Below, piece after piece: positions 17,557 through 27,119 of a stretch of 64,000 bases of DNA. The position numbers and the translations under genes were made by a program. Location of the stretch: positions 1 through 64,000 of the forward strand of contig NZ_LZSY01000104.1 of the NCBI RefSeq assembly GCF_001665625.1, in the 5' to 3' direction. Below the pieces are notes generated by a model. That model was not told where the DNA came from and ran no database searches. It was given only the letters and a program-made list of their open reading frames with translations. How positions within the stretch are numbered: position 1 is the first letter of the stretch; every line of letters starts with the position of its first letter. The DNA is from Mycolicibacterium peregrinum (GTDB lineage: Bacteria > Actinomycetota > Actinomycetes > Mycobacteriales > Mycobacteriaceae).

Positions 17557-18219
17557 GTGATTGTCCGCCGGATGTTCACCGCGCTCATCACCACCCTGGC
17601 CGCCGTCATGACGCCGATGACGGTAGCTCCCAGCATGATTGGCGTTGCCAATGGTGCCGTGTGTCCACCGGCGGAAGTGGTGTTCGCCCGCGGCCGGATG
17701 GAACCCCCGGGCCCCGGTCAGGTCGGCACCGCATTCATCAAGACTCTCCGAGCCCTCCGAGGCCCGAACATCAGCTTCTATCCGGTGAATTACCCGGCGG
17801 ACACCCAGGTTGACGTGGGCGCCAACGACATGAGCCGGCACGTGCAGTGGATGACGCGCAATTGTCCGAGGACCAAGCTCGTGCTGGGCGGTTACTCGTT
17901 GGGCGCCGCCGCCACCGACCTGGTTCTGGCCATGCCGGTTTCGGCGTTCACCTTCAACAGTCCGCTGCCGCGTGGCACCGACCGGCACATCGCCGCAGTG
18001 GCGCTGTTCGGCAACGGTGCCAACTGGGCAGGCCCGATCACGTTGTTGAACCCCACATATCAGAGTCGGACCATCGACCTGTGCCACAGTGACGACCCGG
18101 TCTGCAATCCGAGCAGCCCGTACAACTGGCGGGCCGGCTGGCAGGACCATCTGGCACCCGGCTACATCCGCTCGGGAATGGTGGCGCAGGCAGCCAAGTT
18201 TGTCGCCGCCCGGCTCTGA
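17557..18219 (+). CDS. Secreted cutinase-like esterase 4
   Basis: 220 residues, GTG start (ATG 17572 possible). Signal peptide MFTALITTLAAVMTPMTVAP; mature part VCPPAEVVFARGRMEPPGPG. Catalytic Ser in GGYSLGAAATD; C-terminus DPVCNPSSPYNWRAGWQDHLAPGY. It is closest to copy 3. A 74-bp gap separates it from copy 3, so it may have its own promoter. Convergent with truA. Confidence 0.92.
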   Translation: MIVRRMFTALITTLAAVMTPMTVAPSMIGVANGAVCPPAEVVFARGRMEPPGPGQVGTAFIKTLRALRGPNISFYPVNYPADTQVDVGANDMSRHVQWMTRNCPRTKLVLGGYSLGAAATDLVLAMPVSAFTFNSPLPRGTDRHIAAVALFGNGANWAGPITLLNPTYQSRTIDLCHSDDPVCNPSSPYNWRAGWQDHLAPGYIRSGMVAQAAKFVAARL

Positions 18220-18233
18220 GGCGCCTGAGGTTC

Positions 18234-19103
18234 TCAGAGCGTACGCAGGTCCCGGGTGACCGTGTTCCGGCCGGCCAGTTCATCATCGGGCGGATAGTCG
18301 ACCTGAACGAGCGTGAGCCCACGCGCAGGTGCGGCGGCGAAATCGCTGGAGCGGCTCGACTCACCCAGGAGGCCGGCGGTCCAGCCAGCTGAACGCCTGC
18401 CCTCCCCGACCGCCAGAATCGCGCCGACCAACGAGCGAACCATGTTCCAGCAGAAGGCATCCGCGGTGACATACGCCGTCACATAGTGCCCGTCACGCAT
18501 CCACTCCAGCCGCTGCAGGTCACGAATCGTGGTGGCTCCCGGGCGGGGACGGCAGAACGCCGCGAAATCGTTGAGCCCCAACAACTCCCGCGACGCGGCG
18601 GCCATCGCGTCTAGATCCAGGGACTTCGACCACGGGGTGACGAACCGCGCCTCGGAAGGCTCAACCCCGTAGGGGGCGAGACTCAACCGGTAGGTGTAGT
18701 GCCGGCGCAGTGCCGAGAATCTGGCATCGAAACCCGCAGGCGCCCGGACGATGTCGCGGATCCGGACATCGGTCGGCAACAATCGCGCCAATCGACGCAC
18801 CAGCGGGGTGAATTCGGCGTCACCCAGGCGGGTGGTGCGCGGATAGGCATGCGCGACGGCATCGACGGGGATGTCGACATGGGCGACCTGACCGGTGGCA
18901 TGCACCCCGGTGTCGGTACGGCCCGCGGTACGCGTCACCACCGGCGTGCGGAACACCGTCGAGAGTGCCTCGTCGATCACCCCGGCCACGGTGCGCTGAC
19001 CGATCTGCACCGCCCAGCCCGCGAAATCGGTGCCGTCGTATGCGATATCGAGCCGCAGGCGGACAGAAGCGACATGCCCGCCACCGGAATCGATGGCGGG
19101 CAT
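18234..19103 (-). CDS. truA: tRNA pseudouridine(38-40) synthase TruA
   Basis: 289 residues. Converts U38-40 of tRNA anticodon stems to pseudouridine. The catalytic Asp lies in [16 protein letters not shown]; the start region [19 protein letters not shown] is typical. ATG 19103 is 16 bp after the rplQ stop, so truA is the last gene of the alpha operon, as in M. tuberculosis (Rv3455c). A longer frame upstream is only the antisense of the rplQ tail. Confidence 0.93.
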   Translation of the reverse strand: MPAIDSGGGHVASVRLRLDIAYDGTDFAGWAVQIGQRTVAGVIDEALSTVFRTPVVTRTAGRTDTGVHATGQVAHVDIPVDAVAHAYPRTTRLGDAEFTPLVRRLARLLPTDVRIRDIVRAPAGFDARFSALRRHYTYRLSLAPYGVEPSEARFVTPWSKSLDLDAMAAASRELLGLNDFAAFCRPRPGATTIRDLQRLEWMRDGHYVTAYVTADAFCWNMVRSLVGAILAVGEGRRSAGWTAGLLGESSRSSDFAAAPARGLTLVQVDYPPDDELAGRNTVTRDLRTL

Positions 19104-19119
19104 GTCGTTCAATGCCTGG

Positions 19120-19686
19120 TTAGGACTTGGCTTCATCCTCAGTGACTGCCTCATCGGCGGACGCCTCGTCGGCCGGAGCCTCCTCAGCGACAGTCTCTTC
19201 GGTCGCCTCTTCGGTCGCCTCTTCGGTCGCGGCCTCTTCGACAGCGTCCTCAGCGGGAGCCTCAGCCTCGGCAGCCTTGGCCTGCGCGGCGGCCGCACGA
19301 CGAGCGCGGTCGGCCTCGGAGGTCACGGTCTTCTCCCGCACCAGCTCGATGACAGCCATGGGGGCGTTGTCGCCCTTGCGGTTCTCGACCTTGATGATGC
19401 GGGTGTAGCCACCCTCGCGATCGGCGAAGAAGGGGCCGATCTCGGCGAACAGAACGTGCACGACGTCCTTGTCGCGGATCTTCTTCATCACCTCGCGGCG
19501 GTTGTGCAGTTCACCCTTGCGGGCGTGGGTGATCAGCTTCTCGGCGTACGGACGCAGCGCCCGGGCCTTCGGTTCGGTCGTCTTGATGCGACCGTGCTCG
19601 AACAACGACGTAGCCAGGTTGGCCAGGATCGCCTTCTGGTGTGAGGACGACCCGCCGAGGCGAGCACCCTTGGTGGGCTTGGGCAT
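19120..19686 (-). CDS. rplQ: 50S ribosomal protein L17
   Basis: 188 residues. The first ~120 are canonical L17 ([32 protein letters not shown]). The rest is an acidic Ala/Glu tail ([24 protein letters not shown]...) that lengthens the protein as in other mycobacteria. AGGAGAT lies ahead of ATG 19686. The 60-bp gap to rpoA holds a hairpin (CCGGTCC 19709-19715 with GGACCGG 19728-19734), possibly a processing site or attenuator. Confidence 0.97.
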   Translation of the reverse strand: MPKPTKGARLGGSSSHQKAILANLATSLFEHGRIKTTEPKARALRPYAEKLITHARKGELHNRREVMKKIRDKDVVHVLFAEIGPFFADREGGYTRIIKVENRKGDNAPMAVIELVREKTVTSEADRARRAAAAQAKAAEAEAPAEDAVEEAATEEATEEATEETVAEEAPADEASADEAVTEDEAKS

Positions 19687-19746
19687 TGCGACTATCTCCT
19701 AAATGGGGCCGGTCCCCGTATCAGGTAGGACCGGGACGGTAATTCT

Positions 19747-20829
<1,083 letters not shown>

Positions 20830-20902
20830 CTATTTGATGCCGTCTGAGATTGACAGTCAGGTGACTGTCAACATTTCGCGGCCTCCGGCCGCGGAAAGGT
20901 CA

Positions 20903-21508
20903 TTACTTCGAGTAGAACTCGACGATGAGCTGTTCGGCGAGCGGCACCTGGATCTGCGCGCGCTCGGGCAGCTGGTGGACGAGGATGCGCTGACGCTCCC
21001 CGACGACCTGCAGCCACGACGGGATCGGACGCTCACCCGCGGTCTGCCGAGAAAGCTCGAACGGCAGGGTGTTGAGCGACTTCTCCTTGATGTCGATGAT
21101 GTCGTACTGCGACACCCGGTAGCTCGGGATGTTCACCTTGACACCGTTGACGGTGAAGTGGCCGTGGCTGACCAGCTGACGGGCCATCCGGCGGGTGCGC
21201 GCCAGGCCGGCGCGGTACACCACGTTGTCCAGGCGGCTCTCCAGGATCTGGAGCAGGTTCTCGCCGGTCTTACCCGACTGGCGGTTGGCCTCTTCGTAGT
21301 ACTTGCGGAACTGCTTCTCCAGCACGCCGTAGGTGAAGCGAGCCTTCTGCTTCTCCTGCAGCTGGGTGCGGTATTCGCTCTCCTTGATCCGCGCGCGGCC
21401 GTGCTGGCCGGGCGGGTAGGGGCGCTTCTCGAACGACTGGTCTCCACCGATCAGGTCGACGCCGAGGCGGCGCGACTTGCGGGTGGCGGGTCCGGTATAA
21501 CGAGCCAT
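20903..21508 (-). CDS. rpsD: 30S ribosomal protein S4
   Basis: 201 residues, the family length. Starts MARYTGPATRKSRRLGVDLIGG and carries the S4 RNA-binding domain (ARQLVSHGHFTVNGVKVNIPSYRV). A primary 16S rRNA binder. It lacks the Cys cluster of C+ S4 forms, as usual in mycobacteria with zinc-independent S4. 14 bp after rpsK. Confidence 0.98.
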   Translation of the reverse strand: MARYTGPATRKSRRLGVDLIGGDQSFEKRPYPPGQHGRARIKESEYRTQLQEKQKARFTYGVLEKQFRKYYEEANRQSGKTGENLLQILESRLDNVVYRAGLARTRRMARQLVSHGHFTVNGVKVNIPSYRVSQYDIIDIKEKSLNTLPFELSRQTAGERPIPSWLQVVGERQRILVHQLPERAQIQVPLAEQLIVEFYSK

Positions 21509-21522
21509 TTTTCAGATCCTCC

Positions 21523-21936
21523 CTAGACCCGGCGCCGCTTGGGCGGACGGCAGCCGTTGTGCGGCTGCGGAGTGACGTCGGAAATCGCACCCACCTCGAG
21601 GCCGGCGGCCTGCAGCGAGCGGATGGCGGTCTCACGGCCCGAACCCGGACCCTTGACGAACACGTCGACCTTCTTCACGCCGTGCTCCTGCGCCTTGCGG
21701 GCAGCGTTCTCGGCGGCCAGCTGTGCGGCGAACGGGGTCGACTTACGCGAACCCTTGAAGCCGACGTGACCCGACGACGCCCAGGCGATGACGTTGCCCT
21801 GGGGATCGGTGATCGAGACGATCGTGTTGTTGAACGTGCTCTTGATGTGAGCGGCGCCGTGCGGGACGTTCTTCTTTTCCCGGCGACGGGTGGTCTTACC
21901 GCGCTTGGCGCCGGCAGCCTTCTTCGGTGGTGCCAT
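21523..21936 (-). CDS. rpsK: 30S ribosomal protein S11
   Basis: 137 residues. Conserved core [26 protein letters not shown] and C-terminus [18 protein letters not shown]. The N-terminus is a basic extension ([22 protein letters not shown]). Starts 5 bp after the rpsM stop. Confidence 0.98.
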   Translation of the reverse strand: MAPPKKAAGAKRGKTTRRREKKNVPHGAAHIKSTFNNTIVSITDPQGNVIAWASSGHVGFKGSRKSTPFAAQLAAENAARKAQEHGVKKVDVFVKGPGSGRETAIRSLQAAGLEVGAISDVTPQPHNGCRPPKRRRV

Positions 21937-21941
21937 CGGGG

Positions 21942-22316
21942 TTACCTAGCCTTCTTCTTGCCGGCGATGGTGCGCTTGGGGCCCTTGCGGGTACGCGCGT
22001 TGGTCTTGGTGCGCTGCCCACGCACGGGCAGACCACGGCGGTGCCGCAGGCCCTGGTAGCAGCCGATCTCGATCTTGCGGCGAATGTCGGCCTGCACCTC
22101 GCGGCGCAGGTCACCCTCAACCTTGAGGTTGCCTTCGATGTAGTCACGCAGAACGGTCACCTGATCGTCGGTCAGGTCCTTCGTGCGCATGTTCTTGTCA
22201 ATGCCCGTCGCGGCGAGGATCTCGTTCGAACGGGTACGGCCGATGCCGAAAATGTAGGTCAGCGCGATCTCCATGCGCTTGTCGCGCGGAAGATCGACGC
22301 CCACGAGGCGTGCCAT
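21942..22316 (-). CDS. rpsM: 30S ribosomal protein S13
   Basis: 124 residues. [26 protein letters not shown] at the N-terminus and the basic C-terminus [30 protein letters not shown] are the family signatures. Binds the head of 16S rRNA and contacts P-site tRNA. GAAGGAA precedes ATG 22316. Confidence 0.98.
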   Translation of the reverse strand: MARLVGVDLPRDKRMEIALTYIFGIGRTRSNEILAATGIDKNMRTKDLTDDQVTVLRDYIEGNLKVEGDLRREVQADIRRKIEIGCYQGLRHRRGLPVRGQRTKTNARTRKGPKRTIAGKKKAR

Positions 22317-22525
22317 GTGGCGGTGTTCCTTCTTTTCTGCGGAGGTCTGGTCCCAGCCCGTTCCCTTCAGCCCCTAAGGGCTCTCCGGGGTCCGGCCTCC
22401 GTACCGGACGTGGATGAGTGCTCATCTCGTATGAGCGGCGTATCCGCTCAGTGGTGCTGGGAGTTCATCATTCAGTTGTGTTGTGATCCAACGTGGTCGA
22501 TCAAGGCTCCCGAAGGGAGTCCTGA
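22317..22525 (-). other. rpmJ-rpsM intergenic leader with three small hairpins
   Basis: 209 bp without a gene. Inverted repeats: AGCCC/GGGCT (22369-22382), GTCCGG/CCGGAC (22390-22409) and CTCCC-GAA-GGGAG (22507-22519, just after the rpmJ stop). The last is a compact stem that could act as an RNase stop or attenuator. No promoter is clear. A gap of similar size occurs at this place in other mycobacteria as I recall. Confidence 0.5.
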
Positions 22526-22639
22526 CTAACCCTGCCGCTGCTTGTGGCGGGGATCGCTGCAGATCACCATGACCCGCCCATGCCGGCGGATCACCCTGCA
22601 CTTATCGCAGATGGGCTTGACGCTCGGGTTCACCTTCAC
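22526..22639 (-). CDS. rpmJ: 50S ribosomal protein L36
   Basis: 37 residues from GTG 22639: [16 protein letters not shown], then [21 protein letters not shown]. It has the four zinc ligands C-C-C-H (CDKC, C, H) of the C+ form. It is the standard partner between infA and rpsM. It is short and has a GTG start, so it is easily missed. Confidence 0.97.
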
Positions 22640-22724
22640 GGCTGTTTCGATCCTTCTGGCTTGTTGGTGTCATGCGCATGCGCACGTCACCGTTCTCGTC
22701 GTTACTGGTCGGGCTTCTATCGGG

Positions 22725-22946
22725 TCACTTGTACCGGTACACGATGCGGCCCCGGGACAGGTCGTAGGGCGAGAGCTCCACCACTACGCGGTCCTCGGGC
22801 AGGATGCGGATGTAGTGCTGCCGCATCTTGCCGCTGATGTGGGCCAAGACCTTGTGTCCGTTCTCCAGCTCAATGCGGAACATCGCATTGGGCAGAGGCT
22901 CGACCACGCGACCCTCGACCTCGATGGCACCGTCTTTCTTGGCCAT
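22725..22946 (-). CDS. infA: Translation initiation factor IF-1
   Basis: 73 residues, [20 protein letters not shown] to the C-terminus [12 protein letters not shown], an OB-fold protein that binds the ribosomal A site. ATG 22946; a longer open frame to 23156 lies upstream but lacks family similarity. It is the first gene of the infA-truA transcription unit. Confidence 0.98.
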
Positions 22947-23273
22947 ACTTTTCGGCGATCCTTGCTTTCGTTTCGTAGCTTCATCAGTCTCAATGCAGCC
23001 CGTCATGGTGCTGCAACCGACCAACTTCAAAACGTGAGCCGGATCGAGGCGAAGTTGCAGAAATTCAGCAGTTCCAAGACGGGGCACGCAAAAAGTCGGC
23101 GCGATAGTCGCACCGTTGGTCCACAATACCCGCTCGGCGGCCAGTACCAAAATCACGGCTGATCAGCTCCGGCGACCTCGATCTGCCCCGAATATTGGTG
23201 CGCCGAGAAGCCACGAATCAAGCGAGAATGGTACGGACTGATCCGCGCACCCGGCGAATGGAGACACGAGCAC
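22947..23273. other. Intergenic region upstream of infA and nfeD-like gene
   Basis: 327 bp between divergent genes. It must hold the infA-operon promoter (minus) and probably one for the NfeD/flotillin pair (plus). A perfect palindrome GCTGATCAGC lies at 23158-23167. I see no unambiguous -35/-10 pair and no gene; the A/T-rich stretch around 23085-23160 is the best promoter candidate. Confidence 0.5.
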
Positions 23274-23771
23274 GTGATGGCTGTGTACCTGGCCGCGTTC
23301 GTCGTCGGCGGCATCGCCGTACTGGCCGCCCTGCTGCTCGCCGATGTCGGACACGGCGACGGCATGCCCTTCCTGAGCCTGACCGGCCTGTCGGTCGCCC
23401 TACTCGGCGCCGGCACCGGCGGCCTGATCGGCACCTGGCTGGGCCTGGGCACCATCTGGTCCGCGGCCCTGGCCGCGGCCTGCGCGGTCGTGCTGGTGTT
23501 CACCCTCAACGGCCTGCTGTTGCCCTACATGCGCCGCCAGCAGTCCAACTCGCACAAGGGCCGGTCCTCTTATGTCGGCCTGCTCGGCACGGTCACCCTC
23601 GAAGTCCCGCCGGGCGGCTGGGGCGAGATCTCCTTCGTCGACGCCGACGGCAACCGGGTGTTCTCCCGCGCCAAGAGCGACGAGGCCGACGCCCTGCCCA
23701 AGGCGACGCGCGTCTACATCGCGGACATCGATCCGGATTTCGTCCACATCGTCGCAGTTCCAGAAACCTGA
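23274..23771 (+). CDS. NfeD-like membrane protein, partner of flotillin
   Basis: 165 residues (GTG 23274 or ATG 23277). Two to three membrane segments (AAFVVGGIAVLAALLLADV; LTGLSVALLGAGTGGLIGTWL; AALAAACAVVLVFTLNGLLL) are followed by a soluble domain (VGLLGTVTLEVPPGGWGEISFVD...) that fits the OB fold of NfeD proteins. It sits upstream of a flotillin, the classic NfeD/SPFH pair (compare yuaF-yuaG of Bacillus). Expected role: membrane microdomain organisation. Confidence 0.82.
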   Translation: MMAVYLAAFVVGGIAVLAALLLADVGHGDGMPFLSLTGLSVALLGAGTGGLIGTWLGLGTIWSAALAAACAVVLVFTLNGLLLPYMRRQQSNSHKGRSSYVGLLGTVTLEVPPGGWGEISFVDADGNRVFSRAKSDEADALPKATRVYIADIDPDFVHIVAVPET

Positions 23772-23789
23772 GCAGTTCCAGAAACCTGA
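23754..23789 (+). repeat. Perfect 18-bp tandem duplication over a stop codon
   Basis: GCAGTTCCAGAAACCTGA occurs twice head to tail (23754-23771, 23772-23789). The first copy encodes the last codons and TGA of the NfeD-like gene; the second repeats them in the intergenic space. Probably a recent replication-slippage duplication. Confidence 0.9.
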
Positions 23790-23828
23790 GCTGCACCCGA
23801 GCGCTGCCCCACCGAGAAAGGCACCACA

Positions 23829-25358
23829 GTGTCCCTGCTGCTCATCGTCGTCCTCGCCGCCATCGCCGCGATCCTCATCCTGGTGGTGCTGCCGTTGATC
23901 TACGTCAAGAACTACATCAAGGTGCCGCCCAACGAGGTGGCCGTGTTCACCGGACGCGGCACCCCCAAGGTGGTCCGCGGTGGTGCCCGGTTCCGGATGC
24001 CCGGCATCGAGCGGGTGGACATCATGAGCCTCGAACCGTTCAACGTCAGCATCAACCTGCAGAACGCGCTGTCCAACAACGGTGTGCCGGTCAACGTCGA
24101 AGCCGTCGGGCTGGTGCGTATCGGCTCGGCCGACGAGGCCGTGCAGACCGCCGTGCAACGCTTCCTGACCTCCGACCTCAACGAGCTGCAGCGCCAGATC
24201 AACGAGATCCTGGCCGGCAGCCTGCGCGGCATCACCGCGACCATGACCGTCGAGGACCTCAACTCCAACCGCGACACCCTGGCTCGCAGCGTGGTCGAGG
24301 AGGCCGGCGGCGACCTGGCGCGCATCGGCATGGAGGTCGACGTCCTCAAGATCGCCGGCATCTCCGACGCCAACGACTACCTCAAGTCACTGGGCCAGCG
24401 GCGGATCGCCGAGGTCAAGCGTGACGCCACCGTCGGTACCGCGGAGGCCGAGCGCGACGCGCAGATCCAGTCGGCAAAGGCCCGCCAAGAGGGCGCCGTC
24501 GCCCAGGCCGAGGCCGACACCGCAATCGCGACGGCGACGCAGAAGCGCGACGTCGAGCTGGCCCGGCTGCGCGCGTTGACCGAAGCCGAGAACGCCCAGG
24601 CGGACCAGGCGGGCCCGCTGGCGAACGCCCGCGCGCAGAAGGACGTCGGCATCGCGACCGAGCAGGCCGAGGCGGCCCGGGTCCAGGCCCGCATCGAGGT
24701 GGAGCAGCGTCGTGCCGAGCAGGCCCAGGCTGCGCTGCAGGCCGACGTGATCGCACCTGCCGAGGCGAAGCGACAGGCCGACATCGCGATCGCCGAAGGC
24801 CAGCGCCAGTCCACGATCCTGGCCGCCGAGGCCGCAGCCGAGACCGAGCGGCGCAAGGGTCAGGCCGAGGCCGACGCCCGCAAGGCGGCCGCCGACGCCC
24901 TTCGGGTGGAGAAGCAGGCCGAGGCCGACAGCCTGCAGGCCAAGCTCGTCGCCGAGGCCGCCGGTAAGAAGGAGCTGGCCGACGCCCTTCGGGTCGAGCA
25001 ACAGGCCGAGGCCGCCGGTATCGAAGCCAAATTGCTGGCCGAGGCCAACGGTAAGAAGGAAATCGCCGCGGCGCTCAACGGCTACTCGGCCGAGGCCGCG
25101 CGCCTGCTGATGCTTCCCGACGTGCTCGCCTCGGTGGTCAAGGCGACCGAGGCGGCGGCCGCACCCCTGGCCGAGATCGACCGGCTGTCGATCATCGGCG
25201 GGTCTGGCGACACCCAGGGCGCGGTCGGGAGCCTGCTCGGCATCAGCCCGCTCGCGGTGGCCAACATCCTGGAGTCGCTCAAGGCCTCGGGCATCGACGT
25301 GGCGTCCATGCTCCAGGGGTCCAATGCCACCAATGGGGACAGCGCACACCCGAGCTGA
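23829..25358 (+). CDS. Flotillin-like SPFH-domain protein
   Basis: 509 residues, GTG start. N-terminal membrane segment (LLLIVVLAAIAAILILVVLPLIYV), SPFH domain (KVPPNEVAVFTGRGTPKVVRGGARF to about residue 190), then a long coiled coil rich in AEA/QAEAD repeats (about 200-430) and a C-terminal region with a Gly-rich end. This is the FloT/YuaG plan. It scaffolds membrane microdomains as an oligomer. The internal near repeats (ADALRVEKQAEADSLQAKL / ADALRVEQQAEAAGIEAKL) reflect the heptad-like coil. Confidence 0.92.
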   Translation: MSLLLIVVLAAIAAILILVVLPLIYVKNYIKVPPNEVAVFTGRGTPKVVRGGARFRMPGIERVDIMSLEPFNVSINLQNALSNNGVPVNVEAVGLVRIGSADEAVQTAVQRFLTSDLNELQRQINEILAGSLRGITATMTVEDLNSNRDTLARSVVEEAGGDLARIGMEVDVLKIAGISDANDYLKSLGQRRIAEVKRDATVGTAEAERDAQIQSAKARQEGAVAQAEADTAIATATQKRDVELARLRALTEAENAQADQAGPLANARAQKDVGIATEQAEAARVQARIEVEQRRAEQAQAALQADVIAPAEAKRQADIAIAEGQRQSTILAAEAAAETERRKGQAEADARKAAADALRVEKQAEADSLQAKLVAEAAGKKELADALRVEQQAEAAGIEAKLLAEANGKKEIAAALNGYSAEAARLLMLPDVLASVVKATEAAAAPLAEIDRLSIIGGSGDTQGAVGSLLGISPLAVANILESLKASGIDVASMLQGSNATNGDSAHPS

Positions 25359-25380
25359 GAAAACTGCTGGCGGCGGGGCG

Positions 25381-25386
25381 CATAAT
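25381..25386 (+). promoter_or_regulatory. Probable -10 (CATAAT) of the receiver-flavoprotein gene
   Basis: CATAAT ends 8 nt before ATG 25395. Transcription would start at or next to the ATG, so the mRNA is probably leaderless, common in mycobacteria. No clear -35 is seen. Confidence 0.45.
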
Positions 25387-25394
25387 TGGCAGCG

Positions 25395-27086
25395 ATGACC
25401 GGCCCCGCCTCCCAGCCCCGTAAACCCGTAATCCTGACCGTCGACGACGATCCTGCGGTCTCGCGTGCCGTCGCCCGCGATCTGCGCCGCCACTACGGCG
25501 AGCGCTACCGGATCGTGCGTGCCGAATCCGGCCCGGACGCCCTGGAGACCCTCAACGAGCTGAAGCTGCGCGGCGACACCGTCGCGGTGTTCGTCGCTGA
25601 CTACCGGATGCCGCAGATGAGCGGCATCGAATTCCTCGAATCCGCGATGGACCTCTACCCGATGGCCCGGCGGGTGCTGTTGACGGCATATGCCGACACC
25701 ACCGCCGCGATCGACGCCATCAACGTCGTCGACCTCGACCACTACCTGCTCAAGCCGTGGGATCCGCCCGAGGAGAAGCTGTACCCGGTGATCGACGGCC
25801 TGCTGGAGCAGTGGCACACCGTCGGCGACCGGGCCATCCCGCACACCAAGGTGATCGGCCACCAGTGGAGTTCGCGGTCCTGGGAGGTGCGCCAGTTCCT
25901 GGCCCGCAACCAGCACACCTTCCGTGCATTCACCACCGACGAGCCGATGGGCCGCCAGCTCCTGGAGGCCGCGGGGCTCGACGGCCTGCAACTTCCCGTG
26001 GTGATCACCGAGGGCGGCGAGACGCTGGTCGAACCGAGTGACGGTGAGCTCGCCGACATGCTGGGTCTGTCGACCACCCCATCACTGACCATGTATGACC
26101 TCGCGGTGATCGGCGGTGGCCCGGCAGGCCTTGCCGCCGCGGTGTACGGCGCCTCCGAGGGCCTGCGGACGGTGCTGATCGAGGGCACCACCACCGGTGG
26201 GCAGGCCGGCCGCAGCTCGCGGATCGAGAACTATCTGGGCTTCCCGACCGGGGTGTCGGGAGCCGAACTGGCCACCTCGGCCCGCAGACAGGCCGAGCGC
26301 TTCGGCGCCGAGGTGATCACCACCCGCGAAGCCGTCGCGCTCGACATCGCGGGCGCCGCCCGCACCATCACCTTCGCCGACGGGGAGACCATCGGCGCCC
26401 GCGCGGTCATCCTGGCCACCGGCGTCGAGTACCGCCAGCTCCCGGTGCCCGGCTGTTGGACCGATCCCGACAACCCGAACAACTACGTCGGCCGCGGGGT
26501 CTACTACGGGGCCTCGGTGTCCGACGCCTCCGAGTGCAAGGGAGAGGACGTCTACATCGTCGGCGGCGCCAACTCCGCCGGGCAGGCCGCGATGTTCATG
26601 TCGCGCGAGGCCAAGTCGGTCACGCTGCTGGTGCGCGGACCGTCGCTGGAGGCGTCGATGTCGTTCTACCTGATCCAGCAGATCGAGCAGACGCCGAACA
26701 TCCACGTCCGCACCTGCACCGAGGTGGTCGGCGCCATCGGTGAGGACGATCATCTGGTGGGGCTTGAGCTGGTGAACAGACAGACCGGCGAGCACGAGGA
26801 GGTGCCTGCGACGCGCCTGTGCTGCTTCATCGGCGCGACCCCGCGCACCGACTGGCTCGACGGCGTGGTGGCCCGCGACGACCACGGGTTCATCCTGGCC
26901 GGCCCCGACCTGCGCGACGTGTGCGGCTGGGGACTGGAACGTCCGCCACATCACCTGGAAACAAGTGTGCCCGGTGTGTTTGTTGCAGGAGATGTGCGTG
27001 CCGAGTCCGCCAAGCGGGTGGCCGCCGCCGTCGGCGAAGGGTCGATGGCGGTCATGCTGGTGCACCGCTACCTGGCAGAAGCGTGA
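25395..27086 (+). CDS. Response-regulator receiver fused to a thioredoxin-reductase-like flavoprotein lacking CxxC
   Basis: 563 residues. Residues ~12-130 are a receiver domain (ILTVDDDPAVSRAVARDL; phospho-Asp in VFVADYRMPQMSG; switch Thr in LLTAYAD; Lys in YLLKPWD). A linker of ~100 residues resembles a thioredoxin-like fold. Then comes an FAD/NADPH reductase fold (YDLAVIGGGPAGLAAAVYGA; VYIVGGANSAGQAAMF). The redox motif CATC of TrxB is replaced by GASV in GRGVYYGASVSDASECKG, so disulfide reductase activity is unlikely. It is 33 bp upstream of a histidine kinase, its likely phosphodonor. Confidence 0.9.
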   Translation: MTGPASQPRKPVILTVDDDPAVSRAVARDLRRHYGERYRIVRAESGPDALETLNELKLRGDTVAVFVADYRMPQMSGIEFLESAMDLYPMARRVLLTAYADTTAAIDAINVVDLDHYLLKPWDPPEEKLYPVIDGLLEQWHTVGDRAIPHTKVIGHQWSSRSWEVRQFLARNQHTFRAFTTDEPMGRQLLEAAGLDGLQLPVVITEGGETLVEPSDGELADMLGLSTTPSLTMYDLAVIGGGPAGLAAAVYGASEGLRTVLIEGTTTGGQAGRSSRIENYLGFPTGVSGAELATSARRQAERFGAEVITTREAVALDIAGAARTITFADGETIGARAVILATGVEYRQLPVPGCWTDPDNPNNYVGRGVYYGASVSDASECKGEDVYIVGGANSAGQAAMFMSREAKSVTLLVRGPSLEASMSFYLIQQIEQTPNIHVRTCTEVVGAIGEDDHLVGLELVNRQTGEHEEVPATRLCCFIGATPRTDWLDGVVARDDHGFILAGPDLRDVCGWGLERPPHHLETSVPGVFVAGDVRAESAKRVAAAVGEGSMAVMLVHRYLAEA

Positions 27087-27119
27087 TGGCCGGCGAGGCC
27101 TGAGGAGTTGAGGACGGAT

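Noticed and set aside
25395-27086. Naming the flavoprotein thioredoxin reductase (trxB)
   Set aside because: The redox CxxC is missing and a receiver domain is fused, so the name would mislead.
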